Shown piece after piece: positions 11,301 through 22,500 of a stretch of 64,000 nucleotides of DNA (its first letter is position 1; each line of letters opens with the position of its first letter). Below the pieces are notes generated by a model, which did no database searches, was not told where the DNA came from, and saw only the letters and a list, made by a program, of their open reading frames with translations. This stretch comes from Siphlonurus alternatus (lineage: Eukaryota; Arthropoda; Insecta; Ephemeroptera; Siphlonuridae). Location: contig OX463780.1 of assembly GCA_949825025.1 (NCBI GenBank), forward strand, positions 44,620,979 through 44,684,978, given 5' to 3'. The translations under genes and the position numbers were made by a program.

Positions 11301-13371
11301 TCATTTTCAATCTTAAATTAAATTAATCCAAATACATTTTTTTCTGTTTTGCGGTACTTTGCATCTTTTTAAAAATCTAAAGATCTACTTTATCAACATC
11401 ATTATTTCAAGTTATTTCTATTTTACTTCCTCTACCTATACAAAAGTAATTCTTACATACCAAAGTTTCATTCCACAAGTAAAGCCTCAGTAAAGGCAAT
11501 GGGAGCTCTGGTGAATTTCCAAGCCTGAGACAAGCAGCTCGACTTGTTGCCACTGCAAACGCAACTTCTTGGAACGGATCTTTTTCTAATGCTCTTAGAG
11601 CAGCCGTGTACAGTGCTTGATAGCCTTTTGTTCTCCTAGGCAAGTCCACACATCCTACAGCCACTGCCTGTTAAGTAAACATTGATTAATGTGCTGACAT
11701 GACAATTCCTCAAATTAAAGGGACACCGGATCTTAAAAATAAAGTATTTTTTCATCAAACGCTAAACACTAGACTACATGCTGTGGCGAGCGTCCCAACA
11801 CCCAAACACGCCATGAGAAGCGAAAGCCCAGGATTATGACGTCACAATCCTCGACTGGCAACAAAGATGCCTCTTAAGTCGTTATTGGTTTTTTCCACCA
11901 CATTTTGATTTCCCTCCCCTCTTTCACCTCCCTATGTGGCGGTGAGTTTTGATTTGTTTAAGAAATCTCTGAGAGTTGGTGAACATTCGCGGGCCACCGT
12001 GGCATTGCCACATTTGCCGCGTTAATATTATTATTATTATTATTATTATGTTGCTTGCACAATTGCCTTACAGTGGCTCTTTATATACATAAATTTAGTT
12101 TATGTAAATTCGGGTGATGGTCTGAAGACTGAAATTCACTCATTTCTAGCATTAACATATCGTCCCTTGTCCAAAATAATGAGCCACAGTATTTGCCTAC
12201 CAGGATCTCGTTGCAATAATAAGCTAATGTACTGTATCTGCTGTTACAGGTGAGCACAATAATGAACTTTATTTTATACCTATTTACAGCTCATAATTGC
12301 GCTCACCTGAAATAGTAGATACATAGCTTATTATTGCAACGAAATCATGGTAAGCAGATACATAGCTCATTATTCCAGATGAGAACGATATATTACAGAA
12401 ATTTGTTATGCTTATATATCTTCATTATTCAGTGTCTCTTTAAGTAAACTTACATCATGTGAAGCCATTAGTGATAAAACATCACTAGAAGCTTCAACTC
12501 TTGATAAGGGTCTTAAGGCAGTCCTTAAAAAGCGTGCCATGTGTGGAGCTTTTCTGATACCACGATATTGTACTCCTTTTCCTCTCAGTGCAGGATATGC
12601 AATTAGCACGGGAAATTGTTGCACTTTGGCAAAGTGACGACGACATTCTCCTGTAGGATGCCAGCAATTTACTGCAGCAAAGTAAACCTGTGAAATGAAA
12701 ATATAAGCATAATGGAATACTGCACACTTCACTTCTTGAATAAAAGTTTGTTTTTTTTTACCTGATCTTTATAATAAGAAGCTAAAAGTTCAAATTGTAT
12801 TTTAACTGATTGACTTTCCGCATCCCATGGAGCATAGTACATCACAAATGATAGGTCAGATTCTGAAATCTTCTCAAATGCAGGAGATAATTCTCCCTGA
12901 TAGAAATCTGCAACAGGCGAGTCTCGTCGAAAGAATGGGATAGCCGGTAAAATTTTAGAAACTTTTGGTGGTCTGCAATTAAATAAATAAGATTAAATCA
13001 GATCCGATGAAATATTTTTGTTTGGTACAATAGGGTGCTTTGTCTGTGGTTGTGTATGTATGCATATGCATACTGGCTATTGTATGATATCCTAAAAAGA
13101 CAAAGACGTCTTTTATCAAGTTTTATCAATTCTGTATGTATATATCATATAATATATATCATGTATATTATGTATATATGTATCATCATACTGTATGCAT
13201 ATACTAAAGCACTTACGCATTTTGTAGAGCAGCATAAGACGTGAAGATTATTGCCAAAAAGAAACAAAGTTCTCTCCCGTAAAAATACATATTCCATGCA
13301 AATTGTGATTCAATATAGCCACGTTTTCTGCTATCAGCATGATCTGTAGGGTCGTCGTCAATCGCAGACAT
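5370..13371 (-). CDS. TXNDC11: TXNDC11-like ER thioredoxin-domain protein, complete, 13 exons
   Basis: Exons (5' to 3' on minus): 13217-13371, 12762-12972, 12454-12687, 11461-11667, 10950-11141, 10801-10888, 10171-10367, 9711-9923, 8176-8379, 7429-7629, 6853-7046, 6308-6516, 5370-5575. All introns are GT-AG and the total of 2511 bp gives 836 residues plus TAG. The start is the ATG at 13371. A hydrophobic anchor lies at residues about 35-49. A thioredoxin-like domain follows at about 75-185, where YYAPWDAES replaces the usual CXXC and a C-x6-C (CWHPTGEC) lies in exon 3. A middle region (exons 8-10) contains GLACTNNRSLSLLALDS, as in TXNDC11. The C-terminal thioredoxin domain (about 635-700) has CGMC and the family-typical ARIDGENNDLPWEF. 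The protein ends RDEL, an ER-retrieval-type signal. Vertebrate TXNDC11 (EFP1) is a longer ER-membrane protein linked to ER-associated degradation and DUOX maturation; those roles are family knowledge. Confidence 0.9.
5656..5972. mobile_element. Foldback element, family A (Tc1/mariner-like), copy 1, in TXNDC11 intron 12
   Basis: Inverted arms carry ATTGCAGAAATGGATA at the left and TATCCATTTCTGCAAT at the right, plus CTGAATTTTTTCAGATTTTT inside. The centre contains TGACATCA and TGACGTCA. The same arms recur at 37.95, 49.02 and 61.96 kb. The outermost bases (GACAATTTGCAT) differ from the other copies, so this may be a subfamily. Confidence 0.8.
7744..8001. mobile_element. Short Penelope-like foldback element, copy 1, in TXNDC11 intron 9
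   Basis: The inverted arms begin AAAAGAAAAGGATAGGAATA and include ACCGATCGAGAAGTCACAGC and its complement (7754-7956). A non-inverted tail follows: ATCACAACCGAAATGGTTTA (7963-7982), running on to about 8000. The unit is flanked by a 15-bp direct repeat, TTTTTTTAACAATTA, at 7729-7743 and 8002-8016. Ends and tail match the larger element at 8511-9339, so this looks like an internally deleted relative. Confidence 0.75.
8511..9339 (-). mobile_element. Penelope-like foldback retroelement, 829 bp, in TXNDC11 intron 8
   Basis: Inverted arms of about 265 bp (8511-8790 and about 9030-9310) flank a roughly 230-bp unique core, then the tail ATCACAACCTAAATGGTTTA. A minus-strand frame across the core (9006-8815) ends in KPGLNLR before a stop, reminiscent of the C-terminal end of Penelope GIY-YIG proteins, though too short to be sure. 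Each arm carries CTGAAGA, a GCATC/GATGC hairpin, then GAAAC (plus strand 9160-9187, minus strand 8655-8628), a hammerhead-like arrangement. A 22-bp direct repeat flanks the element at 8489-8510 and 9340-9361. Long, variable target duplications and inverted partial copies fit a Penelope-like element better than a DNA MITE. Confidence 0.6.
11715..12443. mobile_element. TTAA-bounded TIR element, 729 bp, in TXNDC11 intron 3
   Basis: The left end is TTAAAGGGACACCGG; the right end is the complement of TTAAAGAGACACTG. The TTAA tetranucleotides (11715-11718 and 12440-12443) could be a piggyBac-type target site, or TTA of a Harbinger-type site. Inside are a CpG-containing stretch with TGACGTCA (11835-11850), an (ATT)n tract (about 12029-12047), and an imperfect secondary inverted repeat (about 12172-12390) built on AATAATGAGC and TTGCAATAATAAGCTA. 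No transposase frame is visible. Confidence 0.7.
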
Positions 13372-13599
13372 CACAATGAACGAGTCAGCATGTAGCCTTG
13401 CTTACGCTGACTTATTCACAATAATTTCTAAGTTTTCTTGATATATGCTTTAAAATCAACCATTACATAAAAAAAATAAGTCTTTTCATTCTTCAATACT
13501 TAATTATTTATATTGGTAATAATTATATAACCTACATTTCTCGCAAATTATCCAATTTTCTGTGATGTGTCAAAAAAATTGGAACAGCTGTTGCGAGAA

Positions 13600-13660
13600 G
13601 AAAAAAGTTTCGCATATCGGACGTCAACATGGCGCGGTAAAGGGAGTGTTCTTTCAAACA
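13600..13660 (-). promoter_or_regulatory. Candidate TXNDC11 promoter motifs (YY1-like and CRE-like)
   Basis: Read on the minus strand, the sequence is CGCGCCATGTTGACGTCCG. GCCATGTTG (13633-13625) fits the YY1 core GCCATNTTG and overlaps TGACGTC, a CRE/ATF half-type site. It lies about 255 bp upstream of the TXNDC11 ATG in otherwise AT-rich DNA. The motif match is seen; promoter function is inferred. Confidence 0.4.
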
Positions 13661-13699
13661 TTCACAAAAATGCATGAAAGGTGGATTAATTAATTAATA

Positions 13700-15660
13700 A
13701 CTCACCAGCAATTTAAAAGGATTGACCTCAGTTGATTTGGATCTCGGAAACGGCCCCCTTGATTCTAATGAGACTTGTTGCAGGAGTCTTTAAGCTCGCC
13801 ACAATAAGGTTGCTTAATTTTTTTGAAGTGGATCTGTTATTCGACCAGTTTTGAGATGAAAACTGAGGCAGAAGTTTAACATATGAAAACTGAGGCAGAA
13901 GTTTAACATATATTGTAGGGTGACCAGATATCTTGATGTCCAAAACGGTACATGCCCCCAAGATAGAGGCCTGAAGGGCCAAAACCCCCGCCGGAGGCGC
14001 GATTTTTTTGGGTGCCACGCCCCCTTTTTTACTTTTTTTTCTTAATGGATTTTCAAATGAATTTTTTTTTTTTTTTATGAAGCCGTTTTTTCCGAAAAAA
14101 TTTATTTTCTTTGTAAATCCATTAAAGAATTTTCGTCATAGATTATACGTAAGTATTTTTTAATTGATACCATAGTTCAGACGAAGTTTGAGTAAAACGC
14201 TGTTTTCTGTTCCATAATCCATAAGGCTGCATGTTAAAGGGCTCAGGAAAACAAACTTTGGGATTTTTTTGCGATGAAGCTATTTGAGATGAAATTTTTT
14301 GGTTTTCATTTCTCAATAAAGCAGGGCAGGTTAAAATATTTTAAGGAAATAAAATAATAAATTATGCAATCGCTCACTCTACTTTAAATAATATAAATAA
14401 TTGCATTTTTTTATGTATACATTTTTCATAGAATTAGAAAAAAAGAGATTTATTATAGTCACCATACAAGAAAACTGTGCCAGTGAGTTGATTTCCTAAA
14501 ACTAACCTTTTTTCTTGGCCTGGCCACGATTCTATTCATGTTGTAAAGTTACATGTAAAATAAAAAGAAACAAAAGCAATACAAGAAATTTATTATACTC
14601 AAAAAGCATACCTTCGAAGGATACTTTCCCAATACAAAAATTATATTTAAATATTTTAAATTGATTTTTTTTTTTTTTTTTTTTTAATTTCGTTATCAAA
14701 TTTTCCGTCTCCATTCACAATATTTCTAAATGTACGTGTTACTTAAATAATGCAATATATATTTGTTTATAAATAAATAAAACTTAATATAATGTCACGA
14801 GATAAATTATACAAAAAATATGGAGTATAATGCAAGAAATTAATTTGAAATATTTGAATTAATACTTTTAATCGAACTGCAGTTCGTTTTGCAAATAGTG
14901 TGAACTCTTGTTATAGAGTGAAATAGCTGAATTAATTTATAGCATTCAAATAGGACTTAATAACAGCTAAAATTACTTGATTGTATGAATAATATTTGTG
15001 GCGTTTTTCCCTCATATTATATTTTTATTTACGTAATATCCATGCACGATTATTGTGAAAAAAAAAAAAAGAAAGACAAAGAAATTTTTGTCTCAGCCTC
15101 GTCACAATGCATAAGAATGATTTTTTCAATTTCATATATCATTGGAAATTTCCATCAAGTGAATATCATCAATATTAAAGGAGATGATATTTTTGTGCAA
15201 AGTTTTTTACTTATTTTTTATTCAAAATTTAATCGAAAAGTAGTGACTTCATTTCACGTAGTATATGCATACTTGCACGTATATGCAAAATATATCTATA
15301 TTCCGCAATTTTGGAAGAAATATGCTGTTTTGCGAATGCGATCGACAAAAAAAGGGGCATGGAGTTGCAAAATCATTTGCGTCCATACATTTTCGTAAAT
15401 ATTCAAAACCACATTCCTATGAATTTTTTATTTTTTTAATGATTTAATGATAAAAATTTTAAAAAATGTCCCTTTTATAAATTTTGTCCGAAAGCGGTAC
15501 ATTTAGGCGTCCCGAGAGCCTCTTTGGGGACACCGGGACATGGTACTCTAAAACGGTACTGTACCGGTCAAAACGGTACGTCTGGTCACCCTAATATATT
15601 GGCCTTTATGGACGGAAACCGGAAATGGAGCTGTTGTGAGAAAACCGCCCCCGAAAAATT
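13700..15660 (+). repeat. Dispersed repeat family B, copy 1, split by a hAT-like insertion
   Basis: The left part (about 13715-13915) and right part (15594-about 15650) together match the copies at 19842-20060 and (inverted) 39885-40215. Shared blocks include GGAAATGGAGCTGTTGT, AAACTGAGG-AGAA and a CTCAGTTGATT start. Within the left part a 28-bp unit is duplicated in tandem (about 13856-13910). The right part runs into a small foldback around TTCGCTCGAATCCATTTTTC (15660-15765). Confidence 0.75.
13916..15593. mobile_element. hAT-like non-autonomous element, 1678 bp, with 8-bp target duplication
   Basis: The termini are TAGGGTGACCAGA (13916-13928) and its exact complement TCTGGTCACCCTA (15581-15593). 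The flanking octamer ATATATTG is present at 13908-13915 and 15594-15601. An 8-bp duplication plus short TIRs of this form is the hAT signature. The subterminal regions hold repeated GTACCG and CGGTAC motifs near 15490-15580, typical of transposase-binding arrays. The internal 1.5 kb is AT-rich with no transposase-like frame. Confidence 0.85.
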
Positions 15661-16116
15661 TTTCGCTCGAATCCATTTTTCCGTAAAAAATAATAAAAAA
15701 TCTTATGGGAATTAACATGGTAGATTTTCTTGATTTTTTTACGGAAAAATGGATTCGAGCGAAATTGTTTTTAATCGGTTTTTGGTTAAAGCTTGGGTCA
15801 TAGAACATCACTAAATTTTTTTCATACCACCTAACGGTGTATTTTTTCGAGATATTCGAGGGGGTCTTTGTCAGGTAAGGCCCCATGTTAAGCGACGCGT
15901 TCGCTAGCTCTGACTTTGGATTTTTTTTCTGGCAAACCTATTTGAGATAGAATTTTTTGAATTTTGGTTTGATATGGAGGACGACTTGGACTATTTAGAA
16001 AATACTAACTCAACTTTTTTTTCTGGCGCGCACTTTACTTTAAAAAGCAGTTCATAAAATTATATCCTGTTACAATCAAGATTCGATGACGTCAAGCTGG
16101 ATCAGATCACGTGGTT

Positions 16117-16217
<101 letters not shown>

Positions 16218-17008
16218 TCACTGAAACTAGATCGAATGAACTATTTGTTAAGAGTTGAACTGTACTGTATAATTATGTATAATAAATATATAGCTTCATA
16301 TGTAGATTTAGCTATCAATTAGCATATTATATTATTTATAATACGTATATTTCATAAGCTTTAATTATATATTATAATTAAAATATAAATTATAAGTATG
16401 CATTCGATCACGATCGCCATAATTATATAATATGCTATATAGCCTATGCTATAAATAACTAAAATTAAATTGAATAAACAAAGGCTATATATATATATGG
16501 ACCAAATTTACCGGAAACAAATTTAAGGCCAATATCTTAATTAAACCATCTGAAGTTTTCAATGCTATATATAATCCGGCTATAAGTAATTAATTTTAAT
16601 TGAATTATTTATAACGTTTAAATTGATTTCATTAAATTCATAATTTATTTATATATATTATCTATTTTAATTCTGAAATATATCACAAATATCACGTTTA
16701 AAATAGCTTCGATTAATTTAAAATGCGTTAAAATTTTAATGAAAAATGAGGAAATATATGTTTGTTTTTTCACGAACAAGTTTTATTACACATAGAAAAA
16801 TTACAAATCCATAAAGTTAATATTATAATAATTTATATGTATACCATTTAACAACATAATATAATTATGATTTTAACATATATCAGATTAAATTTTTATT
16901 TATTTATTCTATTATTTAATTATTTATTATATAATTGTACACCAGGATTTACATTTATTTTTTTTCCTCTCGTCAACGTGTGAACTGAAATGGTTCATTG
17001 GAGGCTTG

Positions 17009-17009
<1 letters not shown>

Positions 17010-17047
<38 letters not shown>

Positions 17048-17073
17048 TATATATATAATATATATATATATAC
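17010..17073. repeat. (TA)n microsatellite
   Basis: Alternating TA with two single-base interruptions. Confidence 0.95.
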
Positions 17074-17084
17074 AATTTATACAC

Positions 17085-17232
17085 CTTTATGAGCTTGGAG
17101 CTCGAAGCGGGGGGTAATACCTCAGCCAAAACTGACACCTCTACTTTTTATCAATGGACCAAATTGATGTCCAAAGCCTGGGGAACCACACACAAGTGCA
17201 TTACTGCACTGGGTGGAAAGCGAGATGAATTT
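17085..17232 (-). mobile_element. SINE body fragment (5S-SINE family), copy 1
   Basis: ACTGCACTGGGTGGAAAGC (17202-17220) recurs at 61.79 kb, and CAATGGACCAAATTGA recurs in near-identical form at 35.41 kb. Both of those copies adjoin 5S-rRNA-like heads. Here the head is missing and the repeat ends in (TA)-rich DNA. The higher GC than its surroundings is what makes an open frame appear; no coding function is supported. Confidence 0.6.
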
Positions 17233-17437
17233 ACCCAATATATATTATATATACAGTATAATAATTACAATAATTCTTAGACTATGATGGTATTTTTAAG
17301 TTGTATGTTTAAACAAATAATAATTGTATTAGAACATTATTTAACAATTCACATTTGTATACATCACATTTACAGAAAGAGTTTAATAAACTACATTATG
17401 AGTTAATTTGGCATAATATTAAACATAATTAAAAATG

Positions 17438-17799
17438 AAATTAATTAGTATTTTACTGGACTATTTCCACTCGTCGATTAAGTTGTAGTACACCTAGAAA
17501 ATTGAGCACTGAATTAGTTTTATTTATTATCACTACACTTCAGGTGCATGAGCCCTGTTTTAATTGTTTTCTTGCGATATAAATAGTTCTTGAAATTATA
17601 TAAGTCTCGATTCATTCTTGGATGGGAACAGATAATTCCCGAAAGCTTATGAAGAAAACAGATGCACCTGGAGTGTAATGATAATAAATAAAACTATTAA
17701 CATTATAATTCAGTGAGCTGTTTAAGTTTCTTGGTGTACTACAACTTAATTCTTAATCGACGATTGTAAATAGTCCAATAAAATACTAATTAATTTGAT
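17438..17799. mobile_element. Foldback element, family C, copy 1
   Basis: The outer inverted ends are AATTAATTAGTATTTTACTG and its complement. Next come inverted blocks around ATTTCCACTCGTCGATTAAG and TGTAGTACACC, with CACTTCAGGTGCA inside. The copy at 49.93-50.21 kb has the same blocks. Both are followed by ACCCTCGTCAGAAAA-CTTTCTTT-like sequence, also present alone at 29235-29262, so the repeat unit extends past the foldback. Confidence 0.8.
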
Positions 17800-18542
17800 T
17801 TATAATGAGAACCCTCGTCAGAAAAACTTTCTTTATAATGAAAATTGCACAACTAAAGTTATGAGATTAATTAAAACATTAAACATATATTATAATTAGC
17901 ACACCATTGCAGGTTTTTAAACAATATTATGGTGCTATTCATTTTCCTGAGATCTCAAAATATTTAAATACATTGATAATATACATAAATATAATATATA
18001 TTTATAATCATATCGATACTGGTATATAGCTGCAAAGCTGCTCACAGATTCGATTAATTGTTTTCAGCACTTGAACTTCATGCACGATGCATACATACAA
18101 GCAGCTCATGGATTAATGTCATCATTGCTTAATATTTATTTTTCCGATGGTAAACTGAAAATATTTTTCTGGCATAAAATAAAGTACAAAATAATTATTG
18201 GTTTGTTGATGTAAAAAAATAAAAAAAAAATATCGGTCTACATTCCAAGTAATTATTTATTTCATTATGAAAAAGATGCTGATTTTACTAAAAGCCACAG
18301 AAGTCCCCATTTAAAACAATGCTAATTTCTCAAAAATTTCATCAATTTTGGTCTATTGTAAATTTTTTTTCAGGAATATAATTTCATGATATCAGAAAGG
18401 TTTGCTTCAATTTTCAGCGCTGTACCATCTAGTATGTCTATTTTTCATATCGCTTATATGAATCCTTAATTTGCGAATGTCACGATTGCGCTGGTCTTAA
18501 AATTTGCAAATGATGGTATCCATATATGGAACAACAAGAACA

Positions 18543-18591
18543 AGATAACTATAATTTTATATATAAAATTATATTATATAGTTATCTTGTT
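18543..18591. repeat. AT-rich hairpin
   Basis: CAAGATAACTATA and TATAGTTATCTTG form a perfect stem around an AT loop. It is short; it could be a minimal MITE or chance in AT-rich DNA. Confidence 0.5.
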
Positions 18592-19536
18592 TTCGTTACT
18601 TGCATATATAATTTTTCATTTAAATAGATTACATTATGTTGATCGGACAATAGATAATTAATGTAATACTCACAATATTGAAATAAATTTTACACTAAAA
18701 TGCAGGTATATCATACCATATAATATGGAGGAAAAAATGACAACTTTTTACGTGTCAACTGGAATATGTATTATATGGAACAGATATTAAAAAATGCCTT
18801 GCTTACATATTTTATTTTTATTGAATGCCAGCATCCAAGAATTTTACATGGGCATGGACGGCTTAATTCCTTTATTTCTTTAATGTACTATTAAAAACGC
18901 CTCAAAATTGAAGTTGCATGGACGAGCACATAAAAGTTAGGAGATTTTAACTTTCACAAATGAGACAAGACAAGCATATATTATATATTGCTAGATTTTT
19001 TTTAAGAGTGAAATAATATTTCTCCAGTTTCTTATTACAATTCCATGTTATTAACCAACAGTATTTTTTGCATCGTTAGTAAAGATTAGTATTCACGATA
19101 TAATGGCTATATAATCCAGAACTATTATTATATCTATGAAAAAAAGTACTCATATTTCGCGTGGTTCTGGTATTTTGAGGAGATCCTAGATATAAATTTA
19201 AAAAAATAAATACAATTAAAATATAAAAGATTATGTAAAATCTTTAAAATTAATTAATACAATTTACCAATTACACTGAATTACGTCTTCCAGTTTTTCA
19301 TCGAATAAAATTATCAGTTCTTTCATTAATTACCATGCATACATAAAATAATTATACGAGTACAATTATTATAAGTCTTAAATATAAGATTGACTAGGTT
19401 TGCTCGGCTGAAACAATAAAAATATTTATTTTATAATTGCAATGAATGCTTTTTATTTACCTCGATTATGATACATAATTATTCTCCTCGTGATTTAATT
19501 ATGCCAGGTCTGCATGCAAATCATTTTGGTGCGCAG

Positions 19537-22500
19537 TTAGATGGGCGTGGCTTGTTTGCTCTCGGCCCGTAGGTTGTGCAGGACGAAGTTTCTCTTGCTA
19601 GCGACACGTGCCATGACTCCGTTACGTTGCGCGATGACCACGGGGGCAGACTCGCGTCTGTGGACGCAGCCGCGTCGCTTGAGCATCAGCGTCGTCACCT
19701 GATCTTCTTTCTTTTTGTTTAGGTCTGTAAATCGAGAAAGAACAAAAGTATAAATGCTTAGGAACATCAGAGGCTTGAGGACAATCTCGTAAATTAATTT
19801 CTCTACATTTTACTCAATGCAAACTCAAATTAATTACAAGGATCAATCTCAATTGATTGAGATTTCGGAATCAGCCCCCTTGAACACAAAAATAAGACTT
19901 GTAGAGGACTTTAAAACTTAAAACTCGCTATCAGTAGATAACTTTGAAGAGAATCCGTCTAATGAGTTTTGTGAAAATTGAAGTAGAAAGTTTATAATTT
20001 GGAGCCTTAATTATATATGGACGAAAACTGGAAATGGAGCTGTTGTGAAAAAAAAAAAAAAAAAAACTTGAATTTTACCAAACTATAATATTATTATAAG
20101 CGATTAAATTTCAGAACATTCTCGAATTAAAAAAAAAAAAAAAAAAACATTCGATTCCGTCTGCAGAAATTTTCAATACAACTTACATTATGACGCCGAA
20201 GTTTTGTTCTTGCTCCGTTTAATTCTTTACGTTTGATTCAGGAAGTAAAAATTTCTTCCCTTCCTGAATTCACATGTTTTTAGAGCTTTTAATGTAGAAA
20301 TCTAAATTACGGAAGACGGGTTATAAAATCAAATATTTCCTGTTCCATTAATTAAGCTACGATCTGCTTCATTTTTTTTTATCTACTGGTTTATTAAAAA
20401 AGTATACCTTTATTTTGGTGTGCTGGACAACACCAGGCGAGCACGTTGCTGAATCCTGCACGAAAGCGGCGGTTGAAGAAAGCGTACAGCACGGGGTTGA
20501 CGCACGAGTTGGCGGCTCCCATCCACTGCGCCACGGGCAATGTAGCGTTGATGAAATCTTCCTGAGCGGCAGAGCGTGGTGGTGGTCCCAACTTCACCCA
20601 CACGAAAAGGGCGTACAATGGCAGCCACGAGAGCGCGAACGAAGCAACGACAACCACCAACATCTAAACAGAAAGGTTAATTTGTGTACTAAAACTTGTA
20701 TGCCTCGGTCGTATATTGTTCACATAAAAAATGTTGTCACTTCAGAATTTAAAAAAAAAAAAAAGTGAAATGGAGTACTGACCAAAAAAAAAGTTGCAAG
20801 TTTTTGTCAATATTTCAAAAGGCACGAGAATTTCATGAAGAACAAGCCCTATTACAGCATTCTATGACAATTTCCTGATTTTATATGAAATTTTAAAACC
20901 TCTCAAAAATGACGTCATAGCATTGAATCTTAAATGGGAAAATAGATCAGTTAACATTGCCAAATCCCATACTTAATATTGAAATGTAACCAAAACTTCA
21001 TTTGCAAGGTTTTTAGGTGCTAGAATCGCGATAATGAAGGTTTCAAATTCCTACCTCAATAACTTTTCATTTTAGCAATGTTAACTGATGCATTTTCCCA
21101 TTTAAGATTCAATGGTATGACGTCATCAAAAAAAGTTTTAAAAATTCATATAAAATCAGCAAATTGTCGTAGAATGCTCTAATAGGGCTCGTTCTTCATA
21201 GAATTCACAGTACTTTTTATTAGTATTGCTAACTCAAATACAGGTCAGTACCCCATTTAAAACAGCAAACAGAACAAGTCAATATAAAACTGTCAGATTT
21301 AATACCTTATTCCAGAAACGATTAAATCTGGAAACCGCTGATGAAATGAAAATGGTCATGATGACATGACCATGAAATTATTGAATCACATGCATTATTA
21401 TACTATGTATATATGTAATATAATTACGTCAACTCAGAAGTACGTTATTTTGTTGCATATATCACACCCGAAATGTCAGAATTTATCTGTACAATTACTG
21501 TATATATTAGGTCAAACCGCAGGTCCATATAATATATAGATGCATATAGTGATCGATGCATAGGGAATGGTGGGAGGAAGCACGTACCCACGTGATCATT
21601 TGTGACACTCAATTAGTGAACTTAGAGTTGATATCATTTGTATAGTAGCTACTTATATGAACTACACCATAAAAGCATCGTGATAAATATTTGTATTGTT
21701 TGTATATATACGCGTAAATGAAGTAATAATTTAGTTGCAAGCTATTATTTTAAGGAAAAGTTATTCACTTTTACTTTATCTGTATTATTATAAATATTAT
21801 TTTTTATATTTTAAGTGATATGATATATATGAGCTGGCATGCAACCTAGTATTACATGGCAGCTAGGGGCAGGAACACTGATTTTTTTTACGTAGAGCAG
21901 GTGTTAAAAAAGTTGCAATATTTTTAAAAGGAAATTTCATGGTTATTTTTTTTAAAGATTTTTTACTGTATACATGCAGGACAACAAATTTTGTTTAAAA
22001 TAATAATTCCACTGGTAGCCGGATGTGGAAGAATTTTGGATTGAATATATTTCTTCTTTATCACATTTTAAAGTAATTGCAAAGGGATTTGTGTTAGGAT
22101 TTTTAATTTGTAATTTCAAAAGAGTTGCAAAACTCCCATTTTCATACATAATATATAATATATATAGCTATGTAGAACTATTTAGCAAAATAAAGGGAAT
22201 AAATAATTTAAAATTTGTGTAGTGATCTTACATTATACTGAACTGTACATTTATTTAGCATCGTATAATATTTAAGTTAAGCACGGATTAATTCGAGTTA
22301 GTATCAATTAAAGTCAAAAACAAAGCTTTACAAAAATCGCCGAACTTGATAAAATAAAATGCGTGTAGTACCCTCTGTCCCATTCATTTTGATTCAGTCT
22401 GTAAGCTATCAAAAAATTAATTTCTGAACACATAATAATTTACCTGGATGGCTTTGGCTCTAGTTCGGTGCATCATGCGAGCAACCTTCCTGCCCTGAGT

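Noticed and set aside
17089..17280. Open frame in GC-richer sequence at 17.1 kb
   Set aside because: Part of it is shared with the 5S-SINE copies at 35.4 and 61.8 kb, so it is repeat sequence, not a gene.
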